Source: Microglena sp. YARC
Taxonomy: Eukaryota; Chlorophyta; Chlorophyceae; Chlamydomonadales; Chlamydomonadaceae
Assembly: GCA_022414725.1 (NCBI GenBank)
Contig: CM039462.1
Coordinates: forward strand, 1,226,898-1,290,897
Direction: 5' to 3'
Length of the DNA stretch: 64,000 nucleotides
The notes under the pieces are model-generated. The model was not told the origin of the DNA. It made no database searches and saw nothing but the letters and a program-made list of their open reading frames with translations. Below are positions 1 to 11,800 of the stretch, one piece after another; the stretch's first letter is position 1; each line of letters begins with the position of its first letter. Position numbers and translations under genes: made by a program.

Positions 1-18
1 TGTATGTATGTATGTATG

Positions 19-125
19 TTACAGTCCAGGGGTAGGCCGAATAGGCTCAAGGGACTTGCCCAACCGTGGTAGGAAGGGCTTCAAAAGAAAAAGCATTGAT
101 GAACTGAATCCCAAACAATAGTTTT
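19..125 (+). repeat. dispersed repeat copy (TTACAGTCCAGGG family)
   Basis: Preceded by a GTAT microsatellite, as the other copies are. Holds ttacagtccaggggtaggcc and gaactgaatcccaaacaata. No coding capacity. Confidence 0.75.
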
Positions 126-589
126 CCCTACGGGGACCCTGCGTTCGTGCTACAGTAATCATTGAATTGTACAATGGAATGCAAGTAAAATCACAATAAT
201 GTGGGAAGGCCATACTCTCTAGTCCTACCCCCTCACCTGAGAAAGATGCCACAGAACTGGAACGGATTCCTGTCGGTCTTACCACAACTCTGTCTCATAA
301 CTGGTCGGTGCGTACATCAAGGGACTTGGCAGGCAAACCGACTGTAGGGTTTTGCGGCTGCGGTATACCGCTGTAAAAATTGGCACTGCCAGAATAACGG
401 CCAGTATGTCCTACCCCACCCCCACCCCTCCCAGATTTCAGCATACTGTCAGAGTTAGATGACTGGTAGGTCAGTCTCACTGACAGTGGCGTGTCCACGT
501 GTACGCAGACGTGGACATAGCCGCAGGTCTAAAGAGTGCCATTCAAACACATACAAACACTCCTGACACATTTGGGCTTAGCTTAGTTG

Positions 590-1590
590 CGGGCTCAGGG
601 GGATACCCCAAAGCTGCTGCTCGTAGCCTAAAACAAAACAGTGGAAGAGTGGAACTTCCTCATTCCCGTTTACCTAAGTAGCTCCACCTTCTGCCTGTGA
701 GTTGTTTTATTTGTTTTGTTTTTTACAAGGGGGGAACCAGGAAAGGGGGCATCTGAGAAAACCCAGCCCTTCGTGACCAAGGGAAAAAGACAGAGGAAGA
801 CAAGAACAGCTACGGGACAACAATCACAAGGGCGACTAAAGGGACAAAGGAGGACCTTCAGTACCGGCCGCAAGCTGGCATGATAACTCATTTTGCCTCT
901 AAGCTGCTGCTCGTAGCATAAAAACAAACATCTGTAGACCTACCCCATGCCCCCTTACTTTGACCTATCCTATTCCCATCCCCTATCCCCACCTGAGAGA
1001 GACCTTCAGTACCGTCCGCAAGCTGGCATGACAAATCATCTTGCCTCTAAGTTGCTGCTCATAGCATAAATACAAACAATTGTAGACTTCCCACATCTCC
1101 ACTTACTTAGACCTGCCCCATCCCCTACTCCATCCCCACCCGAGATTGACCTTCAGTGCCGGCTGCAAGCTGGCATGACAACTCTGCTCGTAGCGTACAA
1201 ATACACAACTGTAGACATTCCCCCACCCCACTTACTGCAGTCCTACCCCATAGCCACTTAAGTATACCTACCCAATACCCACTTAATTATACCCACCACA
1301 TACCCACTTAATTATACCTACCCCACCCCACTTACTTATCCCATCCCCACCTTCCCCCATCCCCACTTACTGCAGTCCTACCCCATAGCCACTTAATTAT
1401 ACCCACCACATACCCACTTAATCAGACCCACCCCACCCCACTTACTTCCCCCATCCCCACTTACTGCAGTCCTACACCATAGCCACTTAATTATACATAC
1501 CCAATAGCCAATTAATTACCCACCCCATGCCCACCTGAGAGTGGCTTTCAGCACAGGCCGCAAGCAGGCGGGATAGCTCTACTCGTAGCG
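590..1590 (-). repeat. tandem decayed copies of exon j donor end
   Basis: Segments at about 845-925, 985-1065, 1135-1195 and 1530-1580 each repeat the exon j 3' coding end (core cgcaagctggc on the plus strand) with the adjoining cccacctgag donor region; a further fragment is near 600-635. They are separated by CCCCATACCCACTTA-type minisatellite. Confidence 0.7.
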
Positions 1591-1860
1591 TACAAATAAA
1601 AAACTGTAAACCATTCCCACTTACTTAGACATACCCCATACCCACTTCCTTAGACCCACCCATACCCACTTCCTTAGACCCACCCCATACCCAACTCCTT
1701 ATACCCACCCCATACCCACTTACTTAGACCCACCCCAGACCCAACTCCTTAGACCCACCCCATACCCACTTACTTAGACCCACCCCATACCCACTTACTT
1801 AGACCCACCCCATACCCAACTCCTTAGACCCACCCCATACCTACTTACTTAGACCCACCC
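1240..1860. repeat. minisatellite (cttagacccaccccataccca)
   Basis: About twenty imperfect copies of a 22-32 bp unit lie in the intron downstream of exon j. The unit resembles the sequence just past the exon j donor, so it may have grown out of it. Confidence 0.75.
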
Positions 1861-1869
1861 CAAACCCAC

Positions 1870-1983
1870 CTGGGAGTGACCTTCAGCACCAGCCGCAAGC
1901 TGGCGAGATAGATGATCTCGTTCTTGCTGAGTTCGAGACAGCGACATGGATACATCTGCCAACTGATTCACCCGCTCAGTATT
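1870..1983 (-). CDS. exon j: coiled-coil exon, 38 codons (last exon found)
   Basis: Acceptor cttgcag, donor TCCCAG|GTGGGT, phase 0 at both ends. The peptide includes ERVNQLADVSMSLSRTQQER. Four or more partial copies of its 3' end lie between 590 and 1590. Downstream candidates at 293-241 (18 codons, AG acceptor and GTGAGG donor) and at about 690-675 are too weak to list as exons. Confidence 0.7.
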
Positions 1984-3120
1984 CTGCAAGACAGAAAGAA
2001 AGCAACACATTAGGTTGTTGTCAACAGGCCCTTGTTTAGCCAAGACAGAAAGAAAGCAACACATTACGTATCAACAGGCCCTTGTTTAGCCAAGACAGGA
2101 AGAAAGCAACACATTAGGTTGTCATCAAGATGCCATTGTTTAGCCAAGACATGCCCGCTCCACAATATCTGCGAGGGCCTTCCAACTAATCCTCAAAATT
2201 AGAAAATACAGCAAGCAAGGATTTTTTGTTACTCTAATTTCATTTATCCAAGTCGGCGAAGACGAAGAAAGCTGTCCACATATATCTACTGGGCCTTCCA
2301 TATATGTAATAAAAACGTCATACCCCCAATTTATTTACTTGTGCTATTTGGGCCTTGCCCAACCTCAACAATCAAGATCAACTACGGATTTACAGGAGAG
2401 GCTTATTGAAAGGAACACTTGATGAACTGATCCCCAACAGATCGTAAGCATGATGCACACCACGGAGGACCCCCTTTAATATATCCATAAATGGGATAAT
2501 CTCATGCACACCACGTTGGACCCCCTAAATATATCCATAAATGGGATAATCTCATGCACACCACGGAGGACCCCCTAAATATATCCATAAATGGGATAAT
2601 CTCATGCACACCACGGAGGACCCCCTAAATATATCCATAAATGGGATAATCTCATGCACACCACGGAGGACCCCCTAAATATATCCATAAATGGGATAAT
2701 CTCATGCACACCACGGAGGACCCCCTAAATATATCCATAAATGGGATAATCTCATGCACACCACGGAGGACCCCCTAAATATATCCATAAATGGGATAAT
2801 CTCATGCACACCTCCCATACACAAACTAACCCAGATGGATCAAGCTACACTCAACCAACAAACTTTCCTGTCCACCTCTCTTCCCACCTACCTACTTGTC
2901 TACCTACCTACCTATCTACCTACCTACATGCACAGCATACATAAACAGCTATACATACATACACAGCATATATATACAGACAGACATACACAGCATAAAC
3001 ATACATACATACACAGCTATGCATACTATACATACATACAGCTCTACCTGCCTGCCTCTACCTGTATATCACCTGCATGCTTTTATCTCTTCTTCCAGCT
3101 TCATTAACCCACCACCACCA

Positions 3121-3159
<39 letters not shown>

Positions 3160-6100
3160 ACACACACACATCATCCCACCACCATAGACAGCTCTACCTG
3201 CCTATCACCTGCCTGCCTCTTCTTGTCTATCACCTTCCTGCTCTTCTCACCTGCTTGCTGTTCTGGACCTGCAGCGTGGTCAAGTTCTCCAAGGCTGCTT
3301 GCAGTTGAGCCTTGGAGGTGTAATCACTCAACTTGGCCGCCGCACAATCGTCATCCTTTGCGATTAGCATCTGGTTGATGGTACAAGGTATTTTATTCAT
3401 GGGGCAGGCAGGGGGAAATCAAATCAACAGACAGGTAGACAGACAGACAGGCTGGTAGATAGACAGACAGACAGGCTGGTAGACAGACAGACAGACAGAC
3501 AGGTAGATAGACAGACAGGCAGGTAGATAGACAGATAGACAGACAGGCAGGTAGACAGTCATACATCAGTGCACACGGGAGCACATTGCAATACGAAAGG
3601 TCAAGAGTAAAAGTGCTTTTGCCCAAAGATTGGTTATTGCCATCACTCAACTTGACCTTGGCACAATCGTCATCCTTTGCGATTAGCATCTGGTTAATGA
3701 TATTTCATGTATTTCATTTATTTCAGTTATAACAGTCATGGGGAAAGCAAATCAATCTGGTTGATGGTATTTGAGTTATTTCAGGTATTTCAGGTATTTC
3801 AGTCATGGGGTAAGCAAATCAATCTGGTTGATGGTAGAAGGTATTTCAGTCACGGGGGAATCAAATCAAGAGACAGGTAGACAGACAGACGGACAGGCAG
3901 GTAGATATGCAGATAGACAGACAGGCTGTATTTGATTTATAAAGTTGGTTTCTGGCTGGCTTTCTAACTGTTTTCTTTGGTTCTGAATCAAGATGTTTAT
4001 TTTTACTGTGCAGCTGGAAAGCAATACAATTATGTAACACCGATCAGATATCCGATAGGTGCATTGGTACAGTCGTATGATAGATCCTGGCAATAACATA
4101 GTCGCATGATAGATCCTGGCAATTTTAACTCGAACTGGGCAGAGCAAAAAAGAGAATTGCACCCCCCTCAGCGCATAAGCTAAACACTGAATAGTGTAGA
4201 GCTTTTCTTTTTTGTTTCAGAAAAGGGGTATTCTGGTAGCGATCAGGGGTTTGGTGGCTTTCAAAGTTGGGCTACTGGTAGCGATTTGGGTAGGTGGCCT
4301 GGGGGTTCGGGAGGCGGGACCGAGATTCGAGTCTCAAGGTAGCAGAAGGTTTGGCCAAAACAGGGTCCCAGGCAGCGATCGCTACTGGTAGAGGAAATAA
4401 AACTCTGGCAGAGCACTGCTGCGGAAGTCATGCAAAACAGCCATTGGGTGATTTTAATCATTATCTGTTCACCAAGTCGTCTATATATCGTTAATTTGCC
4501 AATGCTTTATCAATTTAGCCAGGATTTAGCGTGAGTTTATCAATTTAGCGTTAAGGAATCATCAAAGAGGCCTACCTTCTGAAGCTGAGCCACGGTGCAC
4601 TCCTTGCCAGCCAGCACTTCTTGAAGCCCTGGATCGAAGCAAAGAAAGATGCATCAACGCCTTTTCTTTTTAGCACATCATGTCACTGTTGGGCAAGTCT
4701 CTTTATCCTATTTGGCCTACCCCTGGACTGTAACATACATACATACATACATACATAGAAAGCATACGCTGGTGTGAATCTAGCTCAATGGGCTGAAGGG
4801 GGAAAGAGCTGGGAGTGAGTCATGTCCAGTCTAGCATGGTCTAGTCTAGTATCATTTAGCATAGTATGGTATCGTCTGGTCTGGTGTGGTCTGATGTGGT
4901 CTGGTCTGGTACGGTACAACGCTTGCCATTCGGTGTAGAAAGAAGACTTACGGAAGGTACCCAAGTACGTTTCCATATTTGTATACCGTATGTGTGATTA
5001 TTTCTGCATGTGTTTGCATGTAAGTTTTGTGTTGCGTGTATTTCTGCATGTGTTTGCATGTAAGTTTTGTGTTGCGTGTATTTCTGCATGTGTTTGCATG
5101 TAAGTTTTGTGTTGCATGTATTTCTGCATGTGTTTGCATGTAAGTTTTGTGTTGCGTGTATTTCTGCATGTGTTTGCATGTAAGTTTTGTGTTGCGTGTA
5201 TTTCTGCATGTGTTTGCATGTAAGTTTTGTGTTGCATGTATTTCTGCATGTGTTTGCATGTAAGTTTTGTGTTGCGTGTATTTCTGCATGTGTTTGCATG
5301 TAAGTTTTGTGTTGCGTGTATTTCTGCATGTGTTTGCATGTAAGTTTTGTGTTGCATGTATTTCTGCATGTGTTTGCATGTAAGTTTTGTGTTGCGTGTA
5401 TTTCTGCATGTGTTTGCATGTAAGTTTTGTTTGTATGTATTTCTAAGTGTGTTTGCATGTAAGTTTTGTTTGCATGTATTTCTAAGTGTGTTTGCATGTA
5501 AGTTTTGTTTGCATGTATTTCTGTATGTGTTTGCATGTAAGTTTTGTTTGCATGTATTTCTAAGTGTGTTTGCATGTAAGTTTTGTTTGCATGTGCTTCT
5601 GCATGTGTTTGCATGTAAGTTTTGCATGTATTTCTGCATGTGTTTGCATGTAAGTTTTGTTTGCATGTATTTCGAAGTGTGTTTGCATGTAAGTTTTGTT
5701 TGCATGTATTTCTGTATGTGTTTGCATGTAAGTTTTGCATGTATTTCTGCATGTGTTTGCATGTAAGTTTTGTTTGCATGTATTTCTGCATGTGTTTGCA
5801 TGTAAGTTTTGTTTGCATGTATTTCTGCATGTGTTTGCATGTAAGTTTTGCATGTATTTCTGCATGTGTTTGCATGTAAGTTTTGTGTTGCGTGTATTTC
5901 TGCATGTGTTTGCATGTAAGTTTTGTTTGCATGTATTTCTGCATGTGTTTGCATGTAAGTTTTGTTTGCATGTATTTCTAAGTGTGTTTGCATGTAAGTT
6001 TTGTTTGCATGTATTTCTGCATGTGTTTGCATGTAAGTTTTGTTTGCATGTGTTTCTGCATGTGTTTGCATGTAAGTTTTGTTTGCATGTATTTCTAAGT

Positions 6101-8827
6101 GTGTTTGCATGTAAGTTTTGTTTGCATGTATTTCTGCATGTGTTTGCATGTAAGTTTTGTTTGCATGTATTTATAAGTGTGTTTGCATGTAAGTTTTGTT
6201 TGCATGTATTTCTGCATGTGTTTGCATGTAAGTTTTGTTTGCATGTATTTCTGCATGTGTTTGCATGTAAGTTTTGTTTGCATGTATTTCTGCATGTGTT
6301 TGCATGTAAGTTTTGTTTGTATGTATTTCTAAGTGTGTTTGCATGTAAGTTTTGTGTTGCATGTATTTCTGCATGTGTTTGCATGTAAGTTTTGTTTGCA
6401 TGTATTTCTAAGTGTGTTTATGTGCGTTTGTGTGTGTGTTTGTTAGTGAGTGTTTTTGTGTGTGTGCTCTACAATCTAGGCGGTTAAGGCGAATCCAAAC
6501 AGGCTAAATATAATTACCCCAATATTGACCCCAATATTGGGAAGGGCTGTATACAAAACAAGCACTGGTGAACTGAACCCCAACAAATCGTTAATACCGT
6601 GTGTAGCTATGTGGACACGGTATGTAGCTATGTAGCTATGTGGACATGGTGGGTATGTAGCTATGTAGCTATGTGGACACTGTATATGTGTATCTACACA
6701 GGTTTATCAAATTCCCTGAGCAAATATGTGCGTATGTGTATGCGGTATATATCTGTACATGTTCATGTTTCTGTGCCTTATTGCATATGTGACCGAATAT
6801 GGGGAAGCAGGGCAGGGCATAATTTTGGGTCGCATAGCATGGCAGGGCATAATTTGGGGCGCAGGGTAGGGCAGGGCATAATTTGGGGGCACAGATTATG
6901 GCAGGGCATAAGTTAGGGCGCAGGGCAGGGGATGGGAGGACAGGGCATACTTTGGGGGCGCAGCGCAGGGCAGGGCATAATTTGGGGGAAGCAGGGCAGA
7001 ACATAATCTTGGGGAGTCAGTCACTTGCCAAGATGCTTGACTAGGCAGAGCAGGGCAGGGAGGTGGAGGTAAGGTGGATGATAATCTTGGGGAGTCAGTC
7101 ACTTGACCAACTGATCAAGTATACCGGGCAAAGATGTGGAGGCAGGGCAATGAGGTGGAGACATGGTAGAAGATAATCTTGTGGAGTCACTCAGTTACCC
7201 AACTGGTCAACTAGACAGGGCAGGGAAGTGGAGGCAAGGCAGGGAAATGAGGTGGAGCCAGGGTAGAAGATAATTTTGGGGAGTCACTCAGTTGACCAAA
7301 TGAGCAATTGATCAAATAGACCGGGCAAAGATGTGGAGGCAGGGAAATGAGGTGGAGACAGGGTAGAAGATAATCTTGTGGAGTCACTCAGTTACCCAAC
7401 TGGTCAACTAGGCATGGCAGGGAGGTGGAGGCAAGGCAGGGAAATGAGGTGGAGACGGGGTAGAAGATAATTTTGGGGAGTCACTCAGTTACCCAACTGG
7501 TCAACTAGGCAGGGCAGGGAAGTGGAGGCAAGGCAGGGAAATGAGGTGGAGACAGGGTGAAATAATTTTTGGGAGTCACTCAGTTGACCAAATGAGCAAT
7601 TGATCAAATAGACCGGGCAAAGATGTGGAGGCAGGGAAATGAGGTGGAGACAGGGTAGAAGATAATCTTGTGGAGTCACTCAGTTACCCAACTGGTCAAC
7701 TAGGCAGGGCAGGGAGGTGGAGGAAGGGCAGGGAAATGAGGTGAAGACGGGGTAGGAGATAATTTTGGGGAGTCACTCAGTTACCCAACTGGTCAACTAG
7801 GCAGGGCAGGGAGGTGGAGGCAGGACAGGGAAATGAGGTGGAGACGGGGTAGGAGATAATTTTTGGGAGTTACTCACTTACCCAACTGGTCAACTAGGCA
7901 GGGCAGGGAGGTGGAGTCAAGGCAGGGAAATGAGGCGGAGACAGGGTGGAAGATAATTTTGGGGAGTCACTCAGTTACCCAACTGGTCAACTAGGCAGGG
8001 CAGGGAGGTGGAGGCAAGGCAGGGAAATGAGGTGGAGACAGGGTAGAAGATAATTTTGGGGAGTCACTCAGTTACCCAACTGGTCAACTAGGCAGGGCAG
8101 GGAGGTGGAGGCAAGGCAGGGAAATGAGGTGGAGCCAGGGTAGAAGATAATTTTGGGGAGTCACTCAGTTGACCAAACGAGCAATTGATTAACTAGGCAG
8201 GGCAACGATATGGAGGCAGGGCAATGAGGTGGAGCCAGGGTAGAAGATAATCTATTGGAGTAAGTCAGTTGCCCAACTGGTCAAATGGCAGGGCAGGGAG
8301 GTGGAGACAAGTAAGAACATAACCTTGGGAAGTCAGACAGTTTCCCAGGTGCTCAACTAGGCAGGGCAGGGAGTTGGATGCAGGGCAGGGGGGTGGAGAC
8401 AAGGTATAAGATAATCTTGGGGAGTCAGTCAGTTGCCCAGCTGCTCAACTAGGCAGGGCAGGGCAGGACAGGACAGGAAGGTGGAGACAGGGTAGAGGAT
8501 AATCTTGGGGAGCCAGGCAGTTGACCCCCTGCATGGTTCACTTCCTGGTTGGTAAGCTTGTGAAGTAGACTTGAGCAAGGCTTGGTCTGGTGATGGTCCT
8601 TTGACCGAAATGCGTCACTGCTGACTTAAAAAGCGTTGCTTCCGTAAAAAACGAAACACGCCACCACTTCGTAAAAAACGAAATACGTCACCACGTTGGT
8701 AAAACCGAAACACGTCACCACTTGCGTAAAAAGGTTTCATTTCTCTCATATGTCCCAATCTTTGATTAAGAAAGAGTGCCCATGATATGCCCATGATATG
8801 CGTGTGTGTGTGGTGGTGGTGGTGGTG

Positions 8828-8858
<31 letters not shown>

Positions 8859-11800
8859 GGGGGTCAGGATGGCTATTGCTTTAGGGCACAAGGTGTGTGT
8901 GTGCACTCCCACCAGTTTCCCACCTGCGTAGTTCACTTCCTGGTTGGTGAGCTTGTGTTGTAGACTTGAGCAGTGCCTGTGCTTGTCCACAAGCTTCTCC
9001 TCCAACATGGCGGCCCTAGCTAGCGCGCTGTCCCGAGCTGCAGTGGCCTGCGAGCAGAGAGGTTGGCAGGTAGGTATGTGGGAGGGTTGGTGGGTGGGTA
9101 GGTAGGCAGGTGTGTGGGTGGTTATGTATGTATGTGGGTATGGATGTGTGTGGGTATGTATGTATGTGTGTGGGCATGTATGTATGTGTGTGGGCATGTA
9201 TGTGGTTGGGCATGTGTGTGGATAGGTGTGTGGGTGGGTATGTATGTTGGCGGGTAGGTATGTAGGTGAGTAGGTATGTTGATGGGTTGGAAGTAGCTAG
9301 AGGGCAGACCATGCTGATCAACTATTACAGAATAATATAATGCGGATTATTAAGGAAATCCTAAAACCATGTTCTTTCAAACAAGGCTCTTCCCTCACTA
9401 TAGCCATTGTTTGTGTAGCAGCATCTGACGTCGAACAAAAAAAAGCATTTGATTATATTTGATCATGTAATCGTAGAGTATGAAGAAAAATGACAAAATA
9501 TAGCCTAAACTTATACCTAACATTGCTATACCCTCTTTACAGCCATTGTTTGTGATGCAGCGTCTGATTCTGAAAAAAAATCGTCTTATCATATAATAGT
9601 AGAATATGAAGAACATTTGACAAAATATTACCTAATCTTATACCAAACACGGCTATACCCTCAATACAGCCATTGCTTGTGATGCAGCATCTGATATTGA
9701 ACAGAAAAAAAGCATTTGATAATCTAATCCCGATCTTACAGTGGAATATAAAGAAAATTGACAAAACATGACTTATACTTATACATAACTTGTGATGCAG
9801 CATTTGATGTTGAACAGAAGCAAAGCATGTGATCCGCATTTGATCTTCTAATAGTAGAATATGAAGAAACATGACAAAATCTTGTACCAACCACGGCTGT
9901 ACCTTCCCCACAGCCATAACTTGTTATGCAGCATCTGATGTTGAACAGAAGCAAAGCATGTGATCCGCATTTGATCTTCTTATAGTAGAATGCGAAGAAG
10001 AAATACGACCTAATCTTATATTTAACACGGCTGTACTTCCTCTACAGCCATTGCTTTTGATGCAGCATCTGCTGCCGAACAGAAGAAAAGGGTTTGATAG
10101 TATAATCGTAGAATACGAGGAAAACATTATCAAAATATGATCTAATCTGATACAGATCTTGTGATGCAGCATCTGATATTGAACCGACAAAAAGCATTTG
10201 ATCATCTAAAAGTAGAATATGAAGAAAAAATAATCAAAATATGGCCTAATCTGATACAGATCTTGTGACGCAGCATCTGATGTTGAACAGAAGCAAAGCA
10301 TGTGATCCGCATTTGATAATCTTATAGTAGGATATGAAGAAAATCGTTTGACAAATATTTCCAAACAATAATTAAATCAAATTGTTTCATGTTTCCCCCC
10401 CAAAAGGCTTTACCTTCTCTACAGCCATCGCTTGTGATGCAGCATCTGATGTTGCACAGAAGAAAAGCATGTGATCTGCATTTGATCATCTTATGGTAGG
10501 ATATGGAGAAAATCGTACACTAAATATTTTCAAACGAGAATTAAATGGAATTGTGATGAGATACATGTTTTTTTCCAAAAAGGTCTACCTTATCTATAGC
10601 CATCGCTTGTGCCACAGCCTCCAATGTCGTTCCCTGCAGAGCAGCCTCACAGTCAGCCAACCGAATGCGGTACGAATGCACCTACAGCACAAAAGGGCAG
10701 GACGGAATTACTATCATCATCTTAATAATAATAACAACCAGAGGATGTTGTTTTGTGTAGAGCTGTCTCGCAGTGAGCCAATTGACCGCGGTACGAATGC
10801 ACCTACAGCACAAAAGGGCAGGAGGAAGTTACGATAATCATCATCATGATAATAATAATAACAAGAGGACGTCGTTTCGTGCAGAGCTGTCTCGCAGTGA
10901 GCCAATTGACCGCGGTACGAATGTACCCACAGCACAAAAAGGCAGAACGGAGTTATGGTCAGAATAATAATAAGAAGAATAAGAGGGAGAGAATGTCGTT
11001 CCCTGAAGAACAGCCTCACAGTCAGCCAACCGACTACGGAACGAATGTACCTTAACCACAATAAGGTAGGACAGAGTTATGGGCGTAAGTGGCCATGTAG
11101 GCATCACTCAATCGCATATCAGTATGTGTGACTTAGTACTCAGGAGTGCTGTGTGAAAGTGTGAAAACTAGGGTTGTCAATATTGTCCTGGTTCCAAGAT
11201 TATCATGCGACATAATGATACATACATTTCTTTGTAGCCCTTCCTGTCGCAGTTGGGTTGAGTCCCTTTAGCCTATTTGGCCTACCCCTGGACTGTAACA
11301 TACATACATGCATGCATATAAACGGTATATATCCACATTATCCTGCTTGACAAACCCTTCTCAATACTGGCCATGTGTATTTCGACCACAGAAGGTGAGC
11401 AGCCTGATAGCTGGCAGACCATTCAACATATCTTAACTACGCAGTCAACATCGGCATGACTTGTCACAAACCCTCCGGCAACAAACACCCTCTGCCACAG
11501 CACACCTGCAGTCTGTCACCACCAACCCACCCTTCTACCTGTTCACATACGCACCTCAGCTTCGAGCGTAGCTATCAAAGTGTTTGCTGCTCCGAGTTGT
11601 TCCTCAGAGTACAAGCGTGCCTCTCGCTCCATCTCAGCGCCTCCCTATCGCAGGTTTTGGATGGTGATGGTGATGATGGTGATGATGGTGATGATGGTGA
11701 TGATGGTGATGATGGTGATGATGGTGATGATACTGATGACAGCGTCGTCGATGCTGATGGTGATGACGGTGATGATGGTGATAGTGCTGATGATAGTGGT

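Noticed and set aside
241..293. Possible further exon of the coiled-coil gene
   Set aside because: It has AG and GTGAGG borders and fitting phase, but the 18-residue peptide is not coiled-coil-like and nothing downstream confirms it.
4294..4340. Second B-box-like motif, gagattcgagtctc
   Set aside because: No cloverleaf around it and no matching copy elsewhere in the window.
4856..6401. Long ORFs on both strands (up to ~380 codons) within the 39/40-bp satellite
   Set aside because: They exist in several frames on both strands because the unit lacks stops; pure tandem repeat inside an intron with no splice support.
9390..10460. Repeated DAASQAMAVEK units as tandem cassette exons
   Set aside because: No acceptor gives the right phase from exon f, and several units contain stops or lack a donor.
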